Of a DNA stretch of 33,674 nt, positions 28,263 to 33,674 are shown piece by piece (within the stretch, counting starts at the first letter, position 1; each line of letters begins with the position of its first letter). This DNA comes from a virus, in the IMG/VR virus record IMGVR_UViG_3300047552_000153, positions 1 through 33,674 of that record; one strand, written 5' to 3'. The notes under the pieces are model-generated. The model saw nothing but the letters and a program-made list of their open reading frames with translations. It made no database searches and had not been told where the DNA came from. The position numbers and the translations under genes are program-made.

Positions 28263-29269
28263 TACATGCTCATCCATTCAAGCACCTGCACAGCAGATGC
28301 GGGTTTGTTTTCCCAGCGAGTCTGGCTGGCGTCGTAGACCAGAATGTCAAAGTCATTCGGGCCACCGCCATTGAGATAGACGTCCTGCAGGTTGTTCAGC
28401 GATTCGCTCAGCTCCATGCGGACAAAGATCGAGCCAGAACCACCAGAGCCAGCGTTGACAACAACGGCCACAGGGACACTGATGCTTGGAGCAGCTGGCT
28501 GGACGTTTGTCCACGTGCCTGGCGTTGCAGGGTCAAAATACAAAAGGTCGCCATCAGCCCAGACCTCGCCATAAGGTGCGCCGGTGGTGTTGAATCCACG
28601 CACCAGGCCAAAGCTTGTGACGTAGCCGAAGGCATTGTCGTCGATGTCTTGCGTTGCCACGCCCATCATGTACTCAGCAGGCACAGAGCCATCAGCCACT
28701 GCCAGGCCGAACGTCAGCTTACCGGATGCGCCGACAGTGCCAGTGAACATTACTGGCGTGCCGTTAGCGATCAGTGCGCCACTGGTGTTCTTGGCATAGT
28801 ACATCAGCTCCTGGCCGACCTGCAGCACGCTGCCGCCGTATAGGCCAATGTCCATCGTGCCGTCGTCTCGGTTCCATTGCACGCGCCGAGCTTGCGAAAC
28901 GTGTGGGCCAATCTCTGGCAGGTCGATGTAGTCCGTCACCACCGAGTTGTTGTTCTCGATCACTGGCGCAGTGGCCAGCATCTCCAGAGCGTTGGCGATG
29001 CGTCCAAGCGTATCCAGTGCCTGCACGGCCTTCTGGTCTGCGTTGCCTGCGTTGATGGCCACATCTCTGGCCAGGCTCACAATCTGAGCCAGTGCCTCGT
29101 TCGCTGTGGCCTGGCTGTTTCCGGCAAGCACCTCAATGCCAGGCGTGTCCGGTGATGGAGTAATCTGATCTGCCAGAGCAAACAGGCGCTCGAACTGCTT
29201 GACCTGCTCAAAGTTCTTGAGGAACGATGCGAGCTGGTCACGAGTAAGGTTGAGCTTTTGCGTTGCCAT
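28262..29269 (-). CDS. Virion structural protein, probable fibre/appendage (335 aa)
   Basis: The protein starts MATQKLNLTRDQLASFLKNF, with a helical N-terminus (residues 1-110, including SLARDVAINAGNADQKAVQA). A beta-rich part follows (YIDLPEIGPHVSQARRVQWN, GSVLQVGQELMYYAKNTSGA, GYVTSFGLVRGFNT) and the ending is NDFDILVYDASQTRWENKPA. This helical start with beta C-terminus is frequent in phage tail or appendage proteins. It lies between the gp10-like gene and the small beta-proteins. It may attach the fibre. No closer identity is seen. Confidence 0.65.
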   Translation of the reverse strand: MATQKLNLTRDQLASFLKNFEQVKQFERLFALADQITPSPDTPGIEVLAGNSQATANEALAQIVSLARDVAINAGNADQKAVQALDTLGRIANALEMLATAPVIENNNSVVTDYIDLPEIGPHVSQARRVQWNRDDGTMDIGLYGGSVLQVGQELMYYAKNTSGALIANGTPVMFTGTVGASGKLTFGLAVADGSVPAEYMMGVATQDIDDNAFGYVTSFGLVRGFNTTGAPYGEVWADGDLLYFDPATPGTWTNVQPAAPSISVPVAVVVNAGSGGSGSIFVRMELSESLNNLQDVYLNGGGPNDFDILVYDASQTRWENKPASAVQVLEWMSM

Positions 29270-30669
29270 CAGTAGGCCAATGGCTCGATCTGAGCCTCAA
29301 GACGAATGAAGGAAAGGTGCGCTTGGCTGTCGCCACGGAAGCGCTGGATGCGCCAGTTGCGCATGTGGCCCTGCTGAAACCAGGCCAGACGTTTGCGGCT
29401 GCCGGTCGTGCCTGCACGGATGCTGCGGTCTTGACTCCAGGCCTTGCCGTCCACGCTGTAGCTGGTCGAGATCATGGGGTCGACGCCAAGCGCCACGCTG
29501 CCGGTCAAGCTGACCAGCTCCAGCTCGTTGAAGATCGCGCCGTTGCTCTCGTTGTAGACGATCAGCGTGCCAAACTCCCAGCGTACGATCTGGCCCCAGT
29601 GGCTGCTGATGTTGTCCACCAAATAGCCGATGGCGCTGGACTGCGGGTCACCGATCAGCCACTTGTCGTAGGCCCAGACCAGATTCCTTGCGCGATACTG
29701 ACTGAATCCGACCTGGCTGGTGGTCAACGTGAACCAGACTGGCTGGCTCAGCTCTCCAGTGGCAGCAGCATCGAACACCAGCGTGCGGTCTGGTAAATGG
29801 ACGTACAGATGCTGGTGGGCCTTGTCGTTGCGTGCTTCCAGCTTCACGCCAGCCAGCTGCGCCTCGGTGTAGCCGAGCAGAATCTGGTCGATCTCCTGCG
29901 TGCTTATTTTTTGAGCAGTTGCGTTCGCTCCAAGGTAGATGCCTGGTGCTTCATTTCGGCCAGAGCCAAGGAAGGCAATGCTCTCCACGAAGACGCAGCA
30001 GCCGAACGTGCCGATGACGCCCTTCTGAATCTGTGCGCCATCAATTCGCTGGAACGGGAAAAACTCTCCACCAACGTTGTCAAACACCTCGATGGTGTTG
30101 CGGTTCAGCGCATAGACCTCGTTGCGCAGCTTGAGCAGCGCCACCACGGGGTCGGGGTCAACTTCGCTGGAACCGTACTTCAGCGGGTTGACCTGGGTCG
30201 GGTCGGATAGCTCTGTCACCACCAAGAACTCGCCGTCGGTGGTCATGAAGTAGCCATCCACCCAAACAACATCCAGCACCAGGCCAAGATCGGGGTCGGT
30301 CACCTGCGTGAGTGCGCCGTTCCAGTAGTACAGACGCCCACCGGACGCGATCGCAAGACGGTCGAAGCTGTAGTCCATCGTCACCAGGGTGTTGATGGGG
30401 CCGCCAACATCACCCAGCACGGTCACAGCGCCATTGCTGGCCACAGTCACCAGCTTGGTGCCCATGACACGGTAGCAGATGCCGTTCCAGTTGATGCCGC
30501 CACGGTCGATGCCTGGGCCGGTGCCGTTGCCGACGATGCCGTCACCAGGACGCAGAAAACCGGCACTGATGCCGGACTGCTTTGGGACTGGCACCAGGTT
30601 GACCGGGTACGACGTGCGCAGGTCTGGCCCGTTGTCAGCGTAGATGCCGTTGAGGATTGGAATCTGCAT
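29269..30669 (-). CDS. Tail accessory factor, P22 gp10-like (packaged DNA stabilisation)
   Basis: The 466-residue product (P22 gp10: 472) has the start MQIPILNGIYADNGPDLRTS YPVNLVP, and later matching features such as NTIEVFDNVGG, QIQKGVIGTFGCCVFV, IDQILLGYTEAQLAGVKLEA, HQHLYVHLPDRTLVFDAA and the end RNWRIQRFRGDSQAHLSFIR. It forms the hexameric beta-propeller that extends the tail after gp4 and helps seal the packaged genome. In P22 it is followed by the needle gp26, for which no clear candidate is seen here. The gene is next to the gp4-like gene group. Confidence 0.9.
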   Translation of the reverse strand: MQIPILNGIYADNGPDLRTSYPVNLVPVPKQSGISAGFLRPGDGIVGNGTGPGIDRGGINWNGICYRVMGTKLVTVASNGAVTVLGDVGGPINTLVTMDYSFDRLAIASGGRLYYWNGALTQVTDPDLGLVLDVVWVDGYFMTTDGEFLVVTELSDPTQVNPLKYGSSEVDPDPVVALLKLRNEVYALNRNTIEVFDNVGGEFFPFQRIDGAQIQKGVIGTFGCCVFVESIAFLGSGRNEAPGIYLGANATAQKISTQEIDQILLGYTEAQLAGVKLEARNDKAHQHLYVHLPDRTLVFDAAATGELSQPVWFTLTTSQVGFSQYRARNLVWAYDKWLIGDPQSSAIGYLVDNISSHWGQIVRWEFGTLIVYNESNGAIFNELELVSLTGSVALGVDPMISTSYSVDGKAWSQDRSIRAGTTGSRKRLAWFQQGHMRNWRIQRFRGDSQAHLSFIRLEAQIEPLAY

Positions 30670-30672
30670 GGA

Positions 30673-30960
30673 TCACCACTTGACCTTGTTGGCCCAATAC
30701 GCTGCGCTCATCTTGCCCTTGGCGATGTTCTCAGCGTGCCTGGCCTTGAATGATTCGCGCCGGGCTTTGTCCGCCTTGGACTCGCCTTCGCGCTTCGGAG
30801 ACCCGGACACGCCCTGCTGGCCAAAACGGATGGTCTTGACCTGGTCGCCATCCTTGGCCACCACGACATGGGATTTTGTCGGGTGCGACGGTGTGCGCTT
30901 GGGCTTGTTGAAGCCCTCCACACCGACGCGAGCCAGACGCGGGTCTTTTTTTGTGGCCAT
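30673..30960 (-). CDS. Conserved small basic phage protein (95 aa)
   Basis: The lysine-rich protein starts MATKKDPRLARVGVEGFNKP and ends KARHAENIAKGKMSAAYWAN followed by KVKW. The C-terminus (SPKREGESKADKARRESFKA, then the AAYWANKVKW element) recurs in many phages among head/tail genes. It may bind DNA or act as a small internal or head-completion protein. The first ATG fits the gp10-like gene's neighbour order. Function is unknown. Confidence 0.75.
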   Translation of the reverse strand: MATKKDPRLARVGVEGFNKPKRTPSHPTKSHVVVAKDGDQVKTIRFGQQGVSGSPKREGESKADKARRESFKARHAENIAKGKMSAAYWANKVKW

Positions 30961-31415
30961 CAGGCAATCCTGTACCAGCTGTTCAGAGACTGCACGAAGC
31001 GCATGCGGAAAAAGTCCTCGGCAGCCAGCGTGCCAGGATCACCGTAGGCTGCAGATGCGCCGTTCAGCGCCAACGTGAAGGCAGTGATCTGCTGGGTGGT
31101 GGTGATCAGCACCTCAGTGCCATCGGGCGTCTGGGTGTTCAGCGGAAGGGTCACGGTGCCGGAGGCCAACGTGCCAGCAGGCTGGATCAGCATCCACTGC
31201 TGCTGGCTGACAGGGGTCGGCACGGTGATGTTGAAGCCGGTGCCGGGCGTCGAGATGCTGGTGGACAGCGTCGGGGCTGCGAAGGTCTGCTGGAAAAGCG
31301 CCAACAGGGAGCCGATCGGCAGGCGTCGTGCGTCGCCGTTGTTCGGGGTGTAGACGGGAATCTGGTCGCCAGTGGAAGCCTGGAGCAGCAGCGGCAGTTG
31401 GTTGATTTGTGGCAT
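30960..31415 (-). CDS. Virion structural protein, beta-rich (151 aa)
   Basis: The protein starts MPQINQLPLLLQASTGDQIP and is rich in T, P and beta-forming residues (TSISTPGTGFNITVPTPVSQ, TQTPDGTEVLITTTQQITAF), ending FRMRFVQSLNSWYRIA. The short N-terminal segment (QLPLLLQ...GDQIPVYTPNNGDARRLPIG) is a common opening of phage tail or fibre adaptor proteins. It may connect fibre or needle to the tail tube. No close family is recognised. Confidence 0.65.
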   Translation of the reverse strand: MPQINQLPLLLQASTGDQIPVYTPNNGDARRLPIGSLLALFQQTFAAPTLSTSISTPGTGFNITVPTPVSQQQWMLIQPAGTLASGTVTLPLNTQTPDGTEVLITTTQQITAFTLALNGASAAYGDPGTLAAEDFFRMRFVQSLNSWYRIA

Positions 31416-31424
31416 GGTTTGTCC

Positions 31425-31907
31425 TCAGTTGTACTCGATGGGGCCGTCCGGGCCTGCGGTGACAGGATCGACCGGAGGACGCAGGAATGGGTTGTCGTAC
31501 ACGCGCCATGGCTTGTTGCCAGCGCCAGACGGCATGGTGACGGGCATCTGCTGTGGGATGGGTGCAGTCGCACGCTGCAGCAGGGTGTTATAGCTGTCCT
31601 TGGCCACGGCCTTGGTCTCTGGCATCACCACCTTGCCGTAACCGGGTGCAATGCGGATGGCCAGATTTGTGATGATGGCCTCGTTCGCGCTGTCTGGCAC
31701 TTCGGACGGCTCGTCAAGGTCGCTGTACTGTGGGCTGCCTGGCAGTGGGTAGCCCAGCCGGATGCCTTTGCCGTTCCAGTCTGCGATCATTGCATCGAGG
31801 CGACGCAGTGCGGTCTGGAGCTGCTCGGGTTGCAGGTCAAAGACATAGGATGCAAGGCCGATTTCCTCGAATGCGGCTGCAACGAACTGGCGCTTGCTGT
31901 AACCCAT
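31425..31907 (-). CDS. Tail accessory factor, P22 gp4-like
   Basis: The 160-residue product (P22 gp4: 166) starts MGYSKRQFVAAAFEEIGLAS and continues QLQTALRRLDAMIADWNGKG, then PDSANEAIITNLAIRIAPGY. This helical plan with RLD-x-M-I-x-DW and the conserved ALR motif is the P22 gp4/head-completion family. It forms the first ring below the portal; P22 gp4 has also been reported to hydrolyse peptidoglycan. The C-terminus is flexible (MPSGAGNKPWRVYDNPFLRP). The position between capsid and gp10-like genes agrees. Confidence 0.88.
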   Translation of the reverse strand: MGYSKRQFVAAAFEEIGLASYVFDLQPEQLQTALRRLDAMIADWNGKGIRLGYPLPGSPQYSDLDEPSEVPDSANEAIITNLAIRIAPGYGKVVMPETKAVAKDSYNTLLQRATAPIPQQMPVTMPSGAGNKPWRVYDNPFLRPPVDPVTAGPDGPIEYN

Positions 31908-31908
31908 A

Positions 31909-32202
31909 TCAGGCCTCCTGCTTGCTGAGTGCTTCGGTGATCATGGCCAGCAGCTTTTCGTCGCTGGTGCGCTTGGTGAACGTCAGGCCGAGTTCTTTGG
32001 CCTTCTCGATCAGCTCGATGCGGGTGGGCGCTGCGTTGTCATCAGGCACGGCCGAGACTTCGACTGCGACTTCTTGCAGCATCTTGGTGACCTGCTCGGC
32101 CATCAGGCGGTGATTGATGCCATCAATGGGGCGCGATGGCTTACGCACCTTCACGGGCTTTTTCTTCTTGAGGTATTTCGGGGCGAGGATGTTCTCTTCC
32201 AT
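31909..32202 (-). CDS. Small basic-helical protein (97 aa), head-region hypothetical
   Basis: The ATG at 32202 overlaps the stop of the upstream 54-residue gene by one base (TGATG); a GTG one codon earlier is possible. The N-terminus is lysine-rich (LAPKYLKKKKPVKVRKPSRP), followed by a helical part (INHRLMAEQVTKMLQEVAVE) and a C-terminal module RIELIEKAKELGLTFTKRTS that resembles a SAP/HeH-type DNA-binding motif. It may bind DNA in the head. Position between coat and gp4-like genes suggests a head protein. Confidence 0.65.
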   Translation of the reverse strand: MEENILAPKYLKKKKPVKVRKPSRPIDGINHRLMAEQVTKMLQEVAVEVSAVPDDNAAPTRIELIEKAKELGLTFTKRTSDEKLLAMITEALSKQEA

Positions 32203-32366
32203 CACTTGGCCTTCTTTCTGGTCTTGGCTGCGGCCTTGAAAGCGGCAGCGGTTGGCGCACCTTTTGTGCCTGGCTTGCGCATGCGCTCAGGCGTCTTGCC
32301 TGCAGCCTTCTGGCGCTCAATGCGCTCACGCTTGGCGTGAATATTGGCGTACAGGCCGGACTTCAT
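32202..32366 (-). CDS. Tiny basic phage protein (54 aa), conserved
   Basis: The ATG at 32366 overlaps the previous stop (ATGA). The sequence MKSGLYANIHAKRERIERQK followed by AAGKTPERMRKPGTKGAPTA and a lysine-rich end (FKAAAKTRKKAK) matches a recurring short phage protein near head genes. Sixteen residues are K or R, so it could bind DNA or line the capsid interior. It is too short to be found by standard ORF cut-offs but has exact start-stop coupling on both sides. Confidence 0.75.
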   Translation of the reverse strand: MKSGLYANIHAKRERIERQKAAGKTPERMRKPGTKGAPTAAAFKAAAKTRKKAK

Positions 32367-32533
32367 TTCTTGGCCTTCTTGGGCGCTTTGCTGGGTTTGC
32401 CAGCAGCCTTGGCCGCCTTGGTGGCGACGTTCAAAGCGATGGCTACAGCCTGCTTTTGCGGCTTGCCAGACTTCATTTCCTTCGAGATGTTCTTCCCGAT
32501 GGACTTGCTTGAGTAACCTTTGGTCAGTGGCAT
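32363..32533 (-). CDS. Tiny basic protein, DUF6496-like (56 aa)
   Basis: The ATG at 32533 gives MPLTKGYSSKSIGKNISKEM, then KSGKPQKQAVAIALNVATKA and an Ala/Lys tail (GKPSKAPKKAKK). The order KS-x-G-K-x-I-x-x-x-M-K-x-G-x...K-Q-A-V-A-I-A-L is the DUF6496 pattern of short phage proteins. Its Ala/Lys end resembles histone-like tails. GAGCT sits before the ATG, but no strong ribosome site is seen. It follows the coat gene after the hairpin at 32554-32571. Confidence 0.75.
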   Translation of the reverse strand: MPLTKGYSSKSIGKNISKEMKSGKPQKQAVAIALNVATKAAKAAGKPSKAPKKAKK

Positions 32534-32550
32534 TTTGAGCTCCTATGCAG

Positions 32551-32571
32551 AAAGGGGGGCCGGAGCCCCCC
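32551..32571 (-). terminator. Hairpin after coat gene, weak terminator
   Basis: GGGGGGC and GCCCCCC form a perfect 7-bp GC stem around a CGGA/TCCG four-base loop (32554-32571). On the minus strand it is followed by only TTTC, so termination is probably partial. It sits just after the coat stop (32585), where partial termination would keep coat mRNA high and lower downstream expression. Confidence 0.65.
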
Positions 32572-32584
32572 AGTCTTTCCCGGT

Positions 32585-33674
32585 TTACTGGTTGAACAAC
32601 AAGATGCCGGACATCTCGGGGTTCTTGTTCACAACACCGAACAGCGTGTCCATGCGGTACTTGATGGTCATGCTGTCAATGTCGTAGAACTTCTGCATCA
32701 CCAGCTCAATGCCCTGGTCGGTGGTGGCACGCATCACTGCGACGCCAGCATCGGAAGGCACGGCATAACGGCCAGGCAGAATTTCCAGAGCATCACGCTG
32801 CCAGAACACGTTGACCTGTGCGGTGTTCACGTTCAGGAAGGTGATGGCTGCAGTGTCCGACGGGGTTTCCACCTCGACGTTCTTGTACTGCAGCTGGGCA
32901 TCGGTCGGGGCAACGCCCTGAGCGCCGATGATGGGAGGCGTGATCACCAGGGTGGTGCCGCCAGCAGGCACGCTCACGACGCGGAAGGTCTTGAGCTGGC
33001 CAGTGGACTGCTTGGTGATGTGATGCACAGCGTACACGCCATCGATCTGGAACGCATCGCCAGCAGCAACGCCAGCAGAAGAGCTGACAGTCACGGTCTG
33101 GAAACGGTTGTCCACGTTGATCTGGCCGCCGACCGAAGTCGAGGTGGCCTGGGGCGTGTAGTTGGCTTGAGTGCCTGCGCCATCGGTGTCGATGGTGATC
33201 GCGCCGCCGCCAGCAGCAGCTGTCAGACGGTTTGCGTAGTCCATCTTGTAGGTCTCGAAACCAGCGACCATGCCGACGTAAGAGCGCTCATAAGCCTTGT
33301 CAGACTTCTGATTGCCAAACGAACGGGCAGAGCCAACCAGATTGCCAGCCAGGCCGTTGTAGTCGCGGCTGGACAGAGCCATGAAGCGCTCGTAGTCGGG
33401 CACGCCTTGCTCGTTCATGATGGCGTCGCACAGGGCCACGTCGTCATAGTCACCGGCAGCAGCAGCGATCGGCACAACCAGCGAACCCAGGCTTGCGGCC
33501 GAGTTCATGATGGCGATGTTGATGTCGCTGGCCAGCTTCTGCTTGGCGGACTCGCCCAGGCGGCCTTCTTGCAGGGCATCGCGCAGTTCGAGGGAGGTCA
33601 TTTCCCAAGGCACGGTCTTGCTGAAGCCCAGGGTCGCAGGCACGGCCAGCTGCGTCATGCCCTGGTAGCCGGGA
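32585..33674 (-). CDS. Major capsid (coat) protein, P22 type, C-terminal part
   Basis: This is the larger piece of the coat gene; the N-terminal 324 bp are at 1-324. The gene reads through the contig end and continues into the left end in frame. The protein (428 residues joined) shows INVDNRFQTVTVSSSAGVAA followed by GDAFQIDGVYAVHHITKQST, which parallels [20 protein letters not shown] of P22 coat (the I-domain region). Later, NTAQVNVFWQRDALEILPGR parallels P22 NVFWADDAI. Residues 1-100 provide the HK97-type N-arm and E-loop (VPWEMTSLELRDALQ). It forms the shell with scaffold and portal. An internal ATG at 33658 is not the true start. Confidence 0.95.
   Translation of the reverse strand, partial: PGYQGMTQLAVPATLGFSKTVPWEMTSLELRDALQEGRLGESAKQKLASDINIAIMNSAASLGSLVVPIAAAAGDYDDVALCDAIMNEQGVPDYERFMALSSRDYNGLAGNLVGSARSFGNQKSDKAYERSYVGMVAGFETYKMDYANRLTAAAGGGAITIDTDGAGTQANYTPQATSTSVGGQINVDNRFQTVTVSSSAGVAAGDAFQIDGVYAVHHITKQSTGQLKTFRVVSVPAGGTTLVITPPIIGAQGVAPTDAQLQYKNVEVETPSDTAAITFLNVNTAQVNVFWQRDALEILPGRYAVPSDAGVAVMRATTDQGIELVMQKFYDIDSMTIKYRMDTLFGVVNKNPEMSGILLFNQ
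33548..33674. repeat. Right copy of 127-bp end repeat (assembly overlap)
   Basis: These bases are identical to positions 1-127 and lie inside the coat gene. Removing one copy gives a circular sequence of 33,547 bp with an intact coat gene. Confidence 0.95.

Noticed and set aside
33548-33674. True direct terminal repeats as in T7-like phages
   Set aside because: The repeat is exactly 127 bases, lies inside the coat gene and matches an assembler k-mer length. T7-type repeats lie between genes at genome ends.

Overview
The window is one complete, essentially circular tailed-phage genome. The last 127 bases (33548-33674) repeat the first 127 exactly, so the unique sequence is 33,547 bp and the contig was opened inside the major capsid gene. 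A repeat of exactly 127 bases looks like an assembler k-mer overlap on a circular or circularly permuted molecule, not a true terminal repeat. The virion genes are those of a P22-type short-tailed phage (podovirus): portal, scaffold, P22-fold coat, gp4- and gp10-like tail accessory factors, a set of ejection proteins and a tailspike. The host cannot be read directly. The rather GC-rich sequence, the NinB/RusA/DUF1376 early set and the Rap1a/Tai-like gene would fit a betaproteobacterium, but that is a weak inference.

Layout. Leftward (minus strand) from a control region at 10169-10291: a Cro-like repressor, a two-gene replication pair (DUF1376 O-like and P-like), a nin-like block (a Cys-pair protein, NinB, a Ref-like HNH protein, a DUF6378 protein, RusA), a ParB-domain DNA methyltransferase, terminase small and large subunits, portal, scaffold and coat. 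Across the contig junction the same strand continues with two tiny basic proteins, gp4- and gp10-like tail factors, small beta-rich virion proteins, three ejection proteins, a beta-helix tailspike, a second fibre, and a lysis block (XhlA-like protein, M15 endolysin, 3TM holin). It ends at a clear intrinsic terminator at 16835-16860 that overlaps the start of a last zinc-ribbon gene.

Rightward (plus strand) from the same control region, 10292-16622: an operon of small genes containing an ERF annealing protein, a YqaJ/lambda-type exonuclease and SSB (a complete recombination module), a Tad2-like (DUF2829) fusion, an Arc-type ribbon-helix-helix protein, a MazG-like protein and a row of unknown small proteins, among them an exported Rap1a/Tai-like protein. 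Stops and starts overlap at nearly every junction, so translation is probably coupled.

No integrase, excisionase or CI repressor is visible and no unexplained space is large enough to hold one, so the phage is either virulent or depends on something unusual for lysogeny. No tRNA, CRISPR array or insertion sequence was seen. No gap between genes exceeds about 125 bp. The most interesting parts are the plus-strand accessory genes (Tad2-like fusion, Rap1a/Tai-like protein), the two S74 fibres that share a second module, the duplicated beta-protein pair, and the control region.
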